Shown: in pieces, positions 34,101-41,066 of the stretch
Layout: the number at the start of each line of letters is the position of its first letter
Numbering within the stretch: the stretch's first letter is position 1
NCBI GenBank assembly: GCA_911728455.2
Contig: OU452228.1
Location: 10,359,129 to 10,423,128 of the forward strand
Direction: 5' to 3'
DNA from: Marthasterias glacialis
Taxonomy: Eukaryota > Echinodermata > Asteroidea > Forcipulatida > Asteriidae
DNA length: 64,000 bases
The notes under the pieces: model-generated
What the model was told of the DNA's origin: nothing
Seen by the model: the letters and a program-made list of their open reading frames with translations, nothing else
Database searches by the model: none
Made by a program: the position numbers and the translations under genes

Positions 34101-34861
34101 TTTCAGATGCAGACCACAGGATATCTTTGGAGGATCGGTACAGGCATTAGCTTGACAACCGTTGAGCTTTTAGATTGAAACAAATCAATATTTTTAATAA
34201 GTTATCATTACAAATCCTGTACTTTATGAAATACGCCACCCATATTATAAATGCTTACATCATCTGTTGAGTTATCAGAGAATTGTTAACAGAAAAACTG
34301 CATTACCTTTTCAGGACTCGCATATTTATTGATATGAATATTTATAGATGTGAATATTTATTGATATGAATATTTATTGACATGAATACAAATTATGTAT
34401 TCGAAGCAATACAAACAAAATCATGTTCACAATTGGTTTTTTAAGAGCCAGGTGTCTCAAGTCTTGCTCCAGTCTATTTTCCCAAATCCCGCACAGAAGA
34501 TCAACCAAAGTAATTGACTGAAATAGTTTGGAATGTGTGTGTGTGTGGGTGTTTGTGTGTGTGTGTGAGCTTCACATCATTTGGGGTTGTTCCAGTTGGT
34601 ACAGTTTGCACTGTCAATATCAGTGCACACCATTTACTATGTTATAAAGATGCCATGTTGTCAGTTTAAACTGGCAAGAAAATGTTTAGGCTGTATAAAA
34701 ACACCACGCTTGTTTCTTTTTTCCGATAGGAACTTGAGGGTTCATCTGTGCGCCAATCACGTAATCTTCCCCGGGATTTGTCCAGCGTCGTCGGTAAAAT
34801 GAGCTTTTGGAGAAAGTCCCGAATGTCTTCAGTTGATGATCCTAAGAATGACAGTGTCTGA
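453..34861 (+). CDS. ARAP-like Rho GTPase-activating protein, 3' part (23 exons)
   Basis: Partial gene open to the left. Exons read: 453-483, 7173-7340, 7876-7934, 8919-8989, 10122-10224, 11529-11576, 12152-12260, 12941-13010, 14470-14542, 15136-15229, 15691-15900, 17209-17314, 18337-18424, 19207-19371, 20796-20873, 21142-21253, 22685-22803, 23827-23940, 24826-24908, 26087-26128, 26341-26404, 32363-32416, 34730-34861. All introns are GT/AG, phases agree at every junction, and the 2193 nt give 730 residues plus a stop. Domain order is PH, PH, RhoGAP, RA, PH, the C-terminal order of ARAP1-3, which are phosphoinositide-regulated Arf/Rho GAPs acting at membranes and the actin cortex. The catalytic arginine is present in GIYRLSG. 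The ArfGAP and ankyrin modules would lie upstream; I cannot exclude a family member lacking them. The tail ends NDSV, at best a weak class III PDZ ligand. The first 31-bp exon is the least certain, supported only by splice sites and phase. Confidence 0.9.
554..670. mobile_element. MITE with CGAAACCACGGCTTCGG ends
   Basis: CGAAACCACGGCTTCGGCTT at the left and AAGCCGAAGCTGTGGTTTCG at the right are nearly exact inverses. It creates part of a spurious 151-codon frame (574-1029). Confidence 0.75.
1255..1805. mobile_element. Dispersed repeat, copy 1
   Basis: Shares extended blocks with 9030-9560 (AACTTGGATTTCATT, ACTGGTTGTT, GTCCACTT, CTTTTTAAG) and both close with ACCTTGTTGCAT. The ends GTGCAACAAAGTC and ACCTTGTTGCATTGG are roughly inverted, suggesting a small DNA transposon. 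No frame. Confidence 0.6.
4012..4190 (+). repeat. Tandem repeat, 68-bp unit, about 2.6 copies
   Basis: Units begin AGATTGTATCTCCACCATGC at 4012, 4080 and 4148; differences between units are few. The third unit is truncated near 4190. Confidence 0.9.
6350..7130 (-). pseudogene. LINE (non-LTR retrotransposon) 3' fragment, interrupted
   Basis: Minus-strand translation of about 6955-7130 reads LTYFGHVKRMGDSRYPK, then LLLEGNVAGSRPRGRPDKRG, the pattern found just after the reverse-transcriptase domain in RTE/CR1-like LINEs. Further minus-strand text at about 6400-6540 continues the element on the other side of the hAT-like insertion at 6549-6942. Only a decayed tail is present; no start or intact enzyme domain. 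Confidence 0.55.
6549..6942. mobile_element. hAT-like nonautonomous element inserted in a LINE fragment
   Basis: Terminal inverted repeats CAGTGGCGTAACTAGG and CCTAGTTACCCCGCTG (right end as read on plus), flanked by CAGATGGT and CAGATGAT, an 8-bp duplication with one mismatch. An 8-bp duplication and CA..TG ends fit hAT elements. It holds a run of 21 C at 6612-6632 and no frame. LINE-derived sequence lies on both sides. Confidence 0.75.
8564..8775 (+). repeat. Dispersed repeat, GGTTTGCGGTAACACCATGT family, copy 1
   Basis: GGTTTGCGGTAACACCATGT, ATATCTACTTTGCT, AGTAGATTGGGAAA and TTCGCTTAGTGGATC are shared in order with 24396-24610. No frame. Confidence 0.7.
9030..9560. mobile_element. Dispersed repeat, copy 2
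   Basis: Sister of 1255-1805 in the same orientation, between the third and fourth exons of the first PH domain. It includes a self-complementary TTGATCAAATGATCAATTGATCAA stretch near 9282, with three TGATCA palindromes. Confidence 0.55.
12575..12790 (-). mobile_element. tRNA-derived SINE, third family
   Basis: Minus strand: GTGTCGTGGCCGAGCGGTGT head, AGTGTGGGTTCGACTCCCAG B box, CATGACACTTGTGTCC and AGCAAGACACTTAACCAC. Other copies, often truncated: 2728-2950, 4590-4815 (minus), 16700-16885 (minus), 26860-27020, 31845-32165, 51473-51660. Confidence 0.65.
13028..13190 (-). mobile_element. tRNA-derived SINE, second family
   Basis: Read on the minus strand: GTAGTTCATTTGGTAGTAGAG (A-box-like) and GGAGGTCGCAGGTTCAAATC (B box), then CCGCTCCAGTCAA and a body. 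Its near edge is about 18 bases after the exon end at 13010. Confidence 0.65.
14527..14611 (+). repeat. 44-bp tandem duplication spanning a splice donor
   Basis: CAACAAAGTCACAATGGTAG and the following bases up to TTATC occur at 14527 and again at 14571. The first copy contains the end of the exon (14542) and its GTAGGC donor, the second repeats both. Confidence 0.92.
15418..15497. repeat. Perfect hairpin, 37-bp arms and 6-nt loop
   Basis: The arm starting CAAGTATTTGCGAAGTTGTC (15418-15454) is matched without mismatch by its inverse at 15461-15497, with loop AGGGTT. It lies in the intron between the first two RhoGAP exons. Confidence 0.92.
15503..15566. repeat. Second inverted repeat next to the perfect hairpin
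   Basis: TGAGGTGCAT...GGTCTAGTTAG is matched by CTAACTAGACC...ATGCACCTCA, with a loop near 15526-15543. Followed at 15591 by another AGTATTTGCGAAGT, the same outer motif as the first hairpin, so both probably belong to one transposon. Confidence 0.8.
15938..15996. mobile_element. Fragment of the CAGTGGCGTAAC-type hAT-like family
   Basis: CAGTGGTGTAACTAAG followed by a G run, a C run and ACTGATGTCCGTGGC, matching the left part of the copy at 6549. The matching right end was not found. Lies just downstream of the RhoGAP exon ending at 15900. Confidence 0.5.
16121..16450. mobile_element. Inverted-end repeat family, degenerate copy
   Basis: Shares long blocks with 50585-50900 (GTGTTCTTACTTT, GATTCAATATATACATG, CGATTGTTACAACCGAAAT). 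Ends start TTAAAGGTA here; the sister copy has cleaner AAAGGTACTGT/TGTAGTGCCTTT ends. Lies in the 15901-17208 intron. Confidence 0.55.
16565..16650 (+). mobile_element. tRNA-derived SINE head, 3'-truncated
   Basis: TTTAAGACATCTCCTCT, TGGGTTCAGATCCCTCCTGA and GCCTGTGGAATTG, then a T run. The tail is replaced by unrelated sequence. Confidence 0.55.
16881..17046. mobile_element. MITE of the GGGCCCAATTTCATAGAGCT family
   Basis: GCCCAATTTCATAGAGCTGC at the left, TCTGAAATTGGGCCCGG at the right. Lies between a SINE-like fragment and the exon at 17209. Confidence 0.6.
17978..18368 (+). repeat. Tandem duplication of an intron end plus exon start
   Basis: Copy 2 (18258-18368) holds the intron end TGTCTCAAAATTGATTGAGG and the first 32 bases of the exon 18337-18424. 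Copy 1 (17978-18257) has the same intron end and a diverged exon start TGTTGCCGATAATAGTGAAT, separated by the MITE at 18054-18222. Confidence 0.8.
18054..18222. mobile_element. MITE inserted at a decoy splice acceptor
   Basis: Ends CACTGCTAAAAGTGG and CCATTTTTAGCAGTG form an inverted repeat that extends imperfectly about 32 bp. The flanks TTTCA and CAGTG show a duplicated CA dinucleotide, as expected if it entered the sequence ATTTCAGTG. It has no coding capacity; a Tc1/mariner-like origin is possible from the short duplication. Confidence 0.7.
18524..18646. mobile_element. MITE with AAGCCGTGTCCAAAGTG ends
   Basis: AAGCCGTGTCCAAAGTGCTG at the left and CACTGGATTCGGACATGGCT at the right are imperfect inverses; inner CTATGGCT and CATAGCCG also pair. 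Intronic. Confidence 0.6.
19097..19147 (+). repeat. (ATT)n microsatellite
   Basis: About seventeen ATT triplets, 60 bases before the exon 19207-19371 acceptor region; on the minus strand it makes a spurious poly-asparagine frame. Confidence 0.97.
19385..19640 (-). mobile_element. tRNA-derived SINE, second family
   Basis: Minus-strand head GTAGCCGAGTTGGTAGAGTG and B box GGTAACAGGATCAAATCCCG. Body shares ATACAACCTGAAACTGCCGT-type text with 56505-56850. Starts about 14 bases after the exon end at 19371. Confidence 0.7.
20155..20345 (+). mobile_element. tRNA-derived SINE (family with AAAGCACTGAGTATACA tail)
   Basis: Head with A-box-like GGTCTAGTGTTTAAGAC and B-box-like GGGTTCAGATCCCACCC, then CCTGTGGATTGTTTTG and a tail AAAGCACTGAGTATACACAG...GCTTATCACACA. 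The head does not fold as a functional tRNA. Confidence 0.75.
21855..22016. repeat. Long near-perfect hairpin (about 75-bp arms)
   Basis: The arm CAAATATTGACTGCTT ... CACTCTCGGTGATCCCCGGAG ... CTATCTTCCC is repeated inverted to about 22016 with few mismatches and a short GC-rich loop (about 21931-21942). Intronic, between RA exons. Confidence 0.88.
22370..22515. mobile_element. Inverted-repeat element with paired CTAGGTGGCAGCAGA motifs, copy 1
   Basis: Left arm GGGAGACTTTTGAGGACGCT then AGGTGGCAGCAGACTTGCCA; right arm is the near inverse ending GCCACCTAGCGTTCC, AAAGTCTCCC. Short unique centre. Lies 170 bases before the exon 22685-22803. Confidence 0.75.
24057..24168. repeat. Inverted repeat with AATTAAACAGG ends
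   Basis: AATTAAACAGGCGGTAACTC ... AACTCAAGGTT pairs with AACCTTGAGG ... GTTACCACCTGTTTAATT. Intronic MITE-like hairpin. Confidence 0.75.
24396..24610 (+). repeat. Dispersed repeat, GGTTTGCGGTAACACCATGT family, copy 2
   Basis: Sister of 8564-8775. Intronic, ahead of exon 24826-24908. Confidence 0.7.
25018..25258 (+). mobile_element. tRNA-derived SINE, interrupted copy
   Basis: The head GGTGGTCTAGTGGTTTGAA is split from the body (TTCATGGGTACACACACG, GTAGCCTGTGGATTTTT, GGAAAGCACTGA) by about 90 bases of the GCACAGAATTCTGC-type repeat. Confidence 0.6.
25266..25437. repeat. Inverted repeat hairpin with AAATATAACATGGTTT ends
   Basis: Left AAATATAACATGGTTTGAGG and right AAACCATGTTATATTT, with inner blocks GATATTAGCT and GGTATTGGA inverted on the right. 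Looks like a relative of the 21855 hairpin (both end in a TACTACA-type flank). Confidence 0.72.
25585..25636. repeat. Short hairpin around CTACGCATGCGTAG
   Basis: GCGCATGCGTAGCAGACTGT and its inverse ACAGTCTACTACGCATGCG face each other around ACACATG. One mismatch in the arms. Confidence 0.8.
27490..27685. mobile_element. MITE with AGCCCGGTTC/GAACCAGGCTT ends
   Basis: Left AGCCCGGTTCCTAATTCATG and right GAAGTATGAACCAGGCTTAA are imperfect inverses; the middle is rich in TTCGCGAA-like text. Intronic. Confidence 0.55.
28003..29164. mobile_element. Longer member of the AGGTGGCAGCAGA inverted-repeat family
   Basis: Left end at 28005 reads ATGGGAGACTTTTTAAAAC then ACTAGGTGGCAGCAGACTTG; the right end at about 29122-29164 carries the diverged inverse CTTCTGCTGCCTCGG, AAGTCTCCCAT. 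The interior (about 1.1 kb) contains a tRNA-like SINE head near 28886 and no recognisable protein. Confidence 0.5.
30186..30345 (+). mobile_element. tRNA-derived SINE (same family)
   Basis: Head TTGGTCTAGCGGTTAAGAC, B box GGGTTCGAATCCCACCC, then GCTTGTGGATTCAGAAAGCA and the CTGAGTATACAGTG tail. The best preserved head of this family; the acceptor arms do not pair, so not a tRNA gene. Confidence 0.78.
30490..30640. mobile_element. Inverted-repeat element with AGGTGGCAGCAGA motif, copy 3
   Basis: Left AGGAGACTTTGGAACGATAG then GTGGCAGCAGACAAACC; right arm TCTGCTACCATCTAGCGTCC is a degraded inverse. In the large 26405-32362 intron. Confidence 0.65.
31845..32165 (+). mobile_element. SINE-like repeat, third family, with internal duplication
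   Basis: TAGGTTCGAATCCTGGTCAT then a 23-bp duplicated GACACTTG-containing block, CACCCAGGGGTAAATGGGTA and GGGAGCTGAGATGGTTTAAA. Related to 10690-10880 and 2728-2950. Confidence 0.6.
32577..32757 (+). mobile_element. tRNA-derived SINE (same family)
   Basis: GTGGTTAAAACATCTGCTCT, GGGTTCGAATCCCACCCAAG, GCCTGTAGATTTTTG and a GTACAGTGCTTATCACACA tail. Starts 160 bases after the exon 32363-32416. Confidence 0.75.
33145..33270 (+). mobile_element. tRNA-derived SINE, 5'-truncated copy
   Basis: Begins near GGGTTTGAATCCCTCCGAGT and keeps GCCTGTGG and an altered tail. No A-box part. Confidence 0.55.
34321..34390 (+). repeat. Short tandem ATATTTATTGATATGA repeat
   Basis: About four copies of an 18-19 bp AT-rich unit, in the intron before the last ARAP-like exon. 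Confidence 0.75.
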
Positions 34862-35845
34862 TGAATAAGAAAGGTTTCTACAACTCTGAAAAGATATGTC
34901 TAATGAGGCAATTGATGGGCAGTGGCTTGCAGGCAATCGCTTGCAGGCAATCTGCTAGTCTTGATGCAAGACGTCGTCGTTCATTATCACTTAACTATAG
35001 CGATTCTCCCTATCCGCTTACTATCATAATATATATACACCAACCATTGAGCAATAGCGTGCTCTGTTACGAAAACCTGACTCATTCCTCATCACACGTA
35101 AAAACTGACAGGTCCCTGGCTTCCTGCGAAAGCCCTCTATTGGTGGAATGGTCACGCCGTGTTTGTAGTGTTGAACAGTGTGCATGGTTTCACTAACAGC
35201 AATGTAAGAACATCTTGAGCCAAGACTAGCAATCTCCAAGAAGAAGACATTATACACATTTCAATTTTTCCCATTTGGGGATTTTAAACTTTGGTAGGCA
35301 AAATGTCTCTTGGGCTGCAGAAGTGCTGCTTTTGCGTGCAGTGTAGTGTGTTGCCTCCAAGTGACCCAGCCTGAGGACTGGAGTCCTTCAATACAACCTG
35401 AACATGTATGTAGATATACAGAGTGTACCATGCTACTGCAAAAATGTAAATAATATTTCTGCGATTATGAAAATGACAAAGTAACAATGTGTATAACTGT
35501 TTCTTAAGACACCCTCTCGCACTAACATCACTTGTTCTGAGTAACTGGCTCTTGAAGAGCCAGTCATCCCAGCCTGTTGTCACGATAGCACTCTGTTGTA
35601 ATTGTTGAGATGCTTAGCACACAGCCATGATTATCTCACTCTCTGTGGGTGTTTCTGTGTTATTGTGTAGTTACAGAGACGCTCTTAAAGACCTATATTC
35701 CCATTTCCAGTGGAAATTGTTTTGACAGAAGATTTGGGGTTTTTTTCTCGAGGGAATCCTGTCACTGTTCAACTTGGAGGAGTGACCACAAAGAGAAAAT
35801 GACTCATTTGAGCAAAACTAGATGGACAGTTTTTGAAACCTGATG

Positions 35846-36016
35846 TAGTGGCATAGTGAGCGGGGGGGGGGGGGGGGGGGAAGGGGGGCAGCTACCCCCA
35901 TGTAACATCTTACCCCCACCCCATCGGCCTCTGGACACCTTGAAACTTGACCCCCTCTACAAATATCTGTTCCCCCTATTTGCCCCCCTTCAGAGAAAGA
36001 TGCTGGCTATGCCACT
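35846..36016. mobile_element. Small inverted-repeat element with a 19-G run
   Basis: Starts TAGTGGCATAGTGAGCGG and ends GCTGGCTATGCCACT, an imperfect inverted repeat. It contains a G19 run at 35862-35880 and further C-rich text. Probably a relative of the hAT-like family above, but I see no clear target duplication. Confidence 0.45.
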
Positions 36017-37090
36017 TACCTTGTGTAGACATGAGTATAGGGTCTTTATGAAACCATGGCTTTGACTTACGGCTTAGAAGCCGGCTTAGGCTCATTCAGT
36101 AGTTTTGAAAAAGTTCTTTGTGTCAGGATCCAGCTGTATGTACAAGGATTATCAGTAACTTAAGACTTATATATTTGAATTCAGACTTTGTCAGGTGAAA
36201 AAATAGCTTCTGTTTTTCTATGATAAAAAAAAACGTGCTTACTGATTTACTTCTCTAACACTACTTTTTTTTATATCTCCTACTGTGGATAGGCCCCTCC
36301 CATGTTGTTTCATAAAGGTCGTTGAGATCTATAATTCCTGGGCACTGGGGTTACTAAAAGCATTTGTACGCATCACCACCAAATTCTGGAACCCTTTTTT
36401 ATGTTATAGGTGACAACATCCCACATTCTTTTCAGCCCTCGACAATAACTTTGTCAGGCTCGTTGAAATGCTTGGATACCAATATGAAAAGTGTAAAGAC
36501 CGAAGTGTAAAGTTTGGGGTTACCCACAGCGGTATACAACACCCCGAAACTGAAGGCATTCTTTACAACGGGACGCCACACATCTTTCAAGATTTGCTTC
36601 TTGTTGGATTACAGAACACCATCTTTAAACAGCACCTAAAAACAAAACTTACGGACAGTCAAAATTTACAGGGCATACGACGACTGTTACATAAACTGTC
36701 ATCGATTTAGATTCCTGCATATTATTTGTTATATCTCCAAGACTATTTAAGAAATGAGCAATTCTACAACTTGTATAAGACAGCATATTATTAAGCAACT
36801 TTACTAACATGAATAATTTGAATTCATATGCACCATTTTCAGTTTATTTTGTACAGCAGATGAGATTTTTCAAGTTATTTTTTTATACCGTCAATTTTTG
36901 AAAACGAGTGTGATAGATTTCTAGAAACGTCCCTTTTTCACATTTTTAAAATGTGCCTTCTGCAAGTTGAATTTCTGGTCACATTAAAAAAAGGCTGATA
37001 TTTTGTGCAGCCTTTGTATGTGTTATGTCTGTGCGAACTGCGCCTTTACTAAGATTTGGGCCAATATAATAGATATATCACTTTGTATTA

Positions 37091-37177
37091 CTCGGTGTTG
37101 ATATTATTATACTTTGACTGAATTTGCTTTTCACTCGGTGTTGATATTTTATTACTTTGACTGAATTTGCTTTTTGG
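37091..37177 (+). repeat. Tandem duplication, 43-bp unit
   Basis: CTCGGTGTTGATATT ... GACTGAATTTGCTTTT occurs at 37091 and 37134. Intergenic, downstream of the ARAP-like stop. Confidence 0.85.
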
Positions 37178-39742
37178 GGAACTGTTCCCATCACGCATTG
37201 GGGCGGATGTGGGTATTTAAGGGCTTTCAAACCTAGGCTTTTGACTCAGGCTTCTGGCTCTATTTGATGTCGATGCACTGTCCAAAATACACACTGCTGC
37301 AAGCCGGAGCTGCAGCTTAGGTCTTGGTTTGGAAAAGACAATAGATTGTTAATGAGGCTCTATGTGATTATGTAGAATCCCCCCTTCCCCAGTTGTTGGA
37401 CAGAGTAAAGAACTAGACGTGGTTAGGGAATGTGGGGTTATTCAATTGTTGTTTTGAAGTCTTTCTTTAATTGGAGGAATTTGGGTTCCCAACAACACAA
37501 TTTGCTCCCCAACCCCACCCACCCACACACCTACCCAGGAAACCTAACATGTACTTTAAACAACACCTTACATACATTTTTGCGACTGTTATTGTGTTGT
37601 CATGGCAACATAACAGTTTAATTATGGGAGGTAACTTTGTGATTGTCTCATTTGGTGCTCGATATGTGGCAAGGTGTACGCCCCCCCCCCCTCCCGTTGT
37701 GTCTTCATTGTGTTCTGGGAATCTCAGGAATTCTTTTGAGGATTTTAGGGGGAGGGTGCTTCTGTACAAGAGGGGTAGAGTGTGTTCGAGAATGGGAACA
37801 TTTGGGGGTGCTCCCTCTGTCACATACCGGGCATGGTATAGATTGTCAGTTCACTTCCACGCAGTGAGCTCTCGGAAGCTGGGATTTTTGGGGCAAAGTC
37901 TTGAGCAAGACTACTGTAGGAGATCGTATGTAAAAGCAGATTCCTTTCCCAATATCTTGTAATGCATTTTACTTATTTCAAAAAAGCTGAAAACAAGAAC
38001 AGGTGGGTTTTTTGTGTGTGGTTTTTTTTGTATATTATTAGTAATTTGTTGTTATAAGTGGGTGAGACAGGTACGTTTGACATAATTGGTATCATAGGGG
38101 GAATCATGTTTATTTTGTATATGAAATACATGCTTTAGAAGGTTAGATTCTTTTGCAATCTCCTTGAGGACAGGACCATGGTTTTTTGTCTGGGAGGTAG
38201 AGTGATCGCAATTTTTGTTTTAATGGTTTGCCAGCAATTTGCCGAACGCTGTTTTAAAGTTTGACGCATCAGTTCCTTTGCGTTCAGAAATCACACGTTT
38301 AATTTTTGTTTACTCACCAATCAATACAATTTAAATGGTATTGAATGCTCAATCCATAAAGTGGATTGATTATGGAATCGGGGTGTTTTCTCGCGTATTG
38401 TTCGTAGGATTTATACTTATTGGATAAATTGGTTTGTCGGTAATCTAGGGTGATGGGAACACAAAAGAAACTCCCCCATAACAGCAGATGTTATTCAGTG
38501 TGGATTATATTTTCATTCTGTGGTGAACAAAATACAACAACACTATTGTCAGTCTCAACATGTCTTAATATAAGTAGGCCTATATTTTTTCCATTGTTTG
38601 CTGGTGGAATTACGGAAATTTTGAGTTTACATTTTTGTAATGTAGACTTAAGTCTAGTTACAGCAGTTGTAATTTTGTCAAGGAAAGAATACATCACAAA
38701 TTTTATCATCGATTACATTATGTCTTACAAGAGCTTGATATTATCACCAACTATACGTGCATTTTAAAAAGTCTTTGATGTAGACTTTTTTATAATAGTA
38801 TTTTTTTCTTTTCTGTTTTTTACTAATGCTGTTCCATTTATTCATAGTAAAGGATTACAATTTCTATTTAATGTTTGTGTGTAAATTTGTGAATATGTAC
38901 TTTACGAGAAAAAAAAAAAAACAATATTAACTTGCTTATTTATAGATTATGAAATCTGTCTCGTTTTTTAAAATATACTTTAGCAAAAAAAAAAAATGTA
39001 TATCATTAGCATTGGGCGTATTGTTGTCATTCGAAGGGGTGGTTCAGAAAGAAACTTCCATTCAGAAAGTTCAAATCCGAACAAGCCCCCATCTTCCTCT
39101 CTCGATGAGACAGTTCGACTTTCATCTTCAAAACTGACCCCGAGATTTAATGATGTCGTGGAACGACCGGTAACAAAAAGTACGCCAAAGCACTGAGGTT
39201 ATTTTATGATTTATATCTTGTAGAGACTTGAGACTTGGGGGTTTGTAGATTTTAAATCGTGATCAACCCTTGAAGGGTTCTAGCTGGCGCACGTCTTTGT
39301 ATTGTTATGCACATGCTACACAGCTCATAATATAATCATGCCAACTTAAGAGTCAATCGCATAATTTTATAAGAATGACTCTATTTTGGGTGGACTTTTT
39401 TTGCAGGATTATTGGCAAGACTGTTAACTTTCTACATGTACCACGGAAGGCCTTCGATGTTGAAGGGTTTAACAATCATTCCATTTTAATTCATTCGTAT
39501 ATTGTATTTACCGTTTTTCCCCCAACATTTCTGGAACGTATAATATGCTTGCGTACGCATGGATAGCAGGCGTATTCTGTGTCTAATAAGCGCTAGGGCC
39601 GATTTCACAAAGAGCTAAGATTGATCTTCACTGTTAAGCAATCTTTAACTGCCAAGCAAAGTGTGATGTCGCATTACAAATCACTGTGGCAATATATGAC
39701 AACTCATCTTAAGATGAATCTTAGTGCTTTGTGAAATCAAGA

Positions 39743-39928
39743 CCAGGGCCCTATTTCACAGAGCTGCTTAAGTGGAAAATAATGTTTAAAAATCTTCTGC
39801 TAAGCAAAAATAGGCAGGATACCAGTTAAAGATTGTGTGTGACATGGTATTTTGGCTGGTAACCTTATTCTGACCTGTGCATAGCTACCTTTTGTGCTTA
39901 AACAGCGCTATGAAACTGGGCCCAGGTC
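39743..39928. mobile_element. MITE with GGGCCCTATTTCACAGAGCT ends
   Basis: Left GGCCCTATTTCACAGAGCTG and right AGCGCTATGAAACTGGGCCC are imperfect inverses. Similar termini occur at 16881-17045, 11750-11890 and 20965, so this is a common family here. Confidence 0.65.
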
Positions 39929-40118
39929 GAAGATATCTGTGTTGCGTAACACACGAGAATGGTGGTCGCAATGCAAGGCGGAGTAAAAGCCTTTGCCAAA
40001 CTCAGGCTTACGATTCCTGCTGGGATTCCGTTATATCAATATTAGTGAGCAATGTGCGCAATTCGCACGGTGTTTCCAACATCAAACGTATAGCATGTGA
40101 GCTGGAGCCGCTGTTTAG

Positions 40119-40690
40119 TACGGTGGCTGATTTCCGCCAACATTAAAGACACTACTTTAGTACGGCGTTATAACGCCATCTTTTACAGCGTTATAATGCC
40201 GCCCTATACGGCATTATAACGCCCTAACTACGGCGTTATAACGCCCTAATTTTACAGCATTATAACGCCCTAGTTACGGCGTTATAACGCCCTAATTTAA
40301 CAGCATTATAACGCCCTAATTACAGCGTTATATTGCCCAAATTTCACGGCGTTATAACGCCCTAATTTAAGGCATTATAACGCCCTAATTGTATAGAGTT
40401 ATAACGCCCTAATTTTTTAATGATTAGTATCCAAGCATCTCAGCATAAACTAGTATTAGGGCGTTATAACGCCGTAATATTAGGGCGTTATAACGCCGTA
40501 AATTAGGGCGTTATAACGCCGTAAATTAGGGCGTTATAACGCCGTAAATTAGGGCGTTATAACGCCGTATTAGGGCGTTATAACGCCGTAAAATTAGGGC
40601 GTTACAGACGCCGTAATATTAGGGCGTTATAACGCCGTATTGAAGTAGTGTCTTTGTTCATGTTATTGCTGGCGGAAATCAGCCACCGTA
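40119..40690. mobile_element. Nonautonomous foldback-type DNA transposon with an internal array of palindromic units
   Basis: The ends are a perfect 21-bp inverted repeat starting TACGGTGGCTGATTTCCG (40119-40139 and 40670-40690), flanked by the direct repeat GTTTAG (40113-40118 and 40691-40696), a 6-bp target-site duplication. Just inside, both ends share AAAGACACTACTT. The interior 40161-40640 holds 19 units around the self-complementary core GGCGTTATAACGCC: eleven on the left followed by CCCTAA, eight on the right preceded by TTAGGG, so the polarity flips at a unique 44-bp centre (about 40412-40455). There is no coding capacity, so it would need a transposase made elsewhere. A 6-bp duplication is uncommon (IS3EU and Dada elements are ones I recall); superfamily left open. 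Confidence 0.85.
40161..40640. repeat. Array of 19 palindromic 20-26 bp units
   Basis: Perfect copies of the core GGCGTTATAACGCC dominate; left-half variants include GGCATTATAACGCC, CAGCATTATAACGCC and one degraded TTATATTGCCC, and the right half has one GTTACAGACGCC. Right-half units are more uniform with spacing 21-24 bp; left units alternate about 20 and 25 bp. The two halves are inverted relative to each other. Confidence 0.9.
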
Positions 40691-41066
40691 GTTTAGAAAA
40701 GGCCCTAAAGTGCCTCACCCAGTAGTGGCGGCACATGATTGTTGCGCGGACTCCTGGCGTCTTTCAATGAAACAAACAGGAACGACCGTCTGTTGATTTA
40801 CCGGTATGCTAATTTAACTCAAGTACTAATGCATCTACAAACATTTTACCCAAAGTGTATACAACCTTGATGTATGCTATTTTAAGTTGTTTTGTCTAAA
40901 CGACATTCCATTTTGATGTATAATTAAGGATGCAATATTTGTTTAATTTACTTGACCCATCCTTTTCTCTTTATCCTTGTCTTTGACAACAATAGACAGT
41001 AGCATATATTGCATATTAAAGTACAATGCAATTTGAAATAATACTGGTGGTTTCATCGTGCCCCCT

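Larger units (their letters stand above)
22764..34861 (+). other. Exon group: last PH domain and C-terminal tail of the ARAP-like protein
   Basis: The end of exon 22685-22803 and exons 23827-23940, 24826-24908, 26087-26128 and 26341-26404 form a divergent PH domain ending in a SEASYYFWLAGLLKSK helix with the expected tryptophan. Exons 32363-32416 and 34730-34861 add a serine- and arginine-rich tail with the stop at 34859-34861. A 5.96-kb intron (26405-32362) precedes the short 54-nt exon, so an extra or alternative exon inside it is possible. I saw none with clear splice sites and the right phase. Confidence 0.82.
34862..40112. other. Intergenic or 3'-untranslated stretch after the ARAP-like stop
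   Basis: No gene that I can support. It holds the 35846-36016 element, a degenerate inverted-repeat element near 37228-37335, the 43-bp duplication at 37091, long C-rich and T-rich tracts and a candidate unassigned exon at 39041-39196. Frames of 80-163 codons (for example 37471-37962) are proline- and leucine-rich low-complexity readings without family signs. The ARAP-like poly(A) site is not evident; no AATAAA occurs soon after the stop. Confidence 0.6.

Noticed and set aside
36468-36710. 80-codon frame downstream of the ARAP-like stop
   Set aside because: No acceptor with a compatible phase and no known motif; likely chance frame.
37471-37962. 163-codon plus-strand frame
   Set aside because: Proline runs derive from C-rich tracts, an opposite-strand frame overlaps it, and no domain is seen.
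40161-40640. CRISPR-like array
   Set aside because: Repeats are palindromic, inverted at the centre and separated by short AT linkers rather than unique spacers, within a transposon in an animal genome.
40161-40640. Interstitial telomere repeat
   Set aside because: TTAGGG appears once per unit and is never in tandem.
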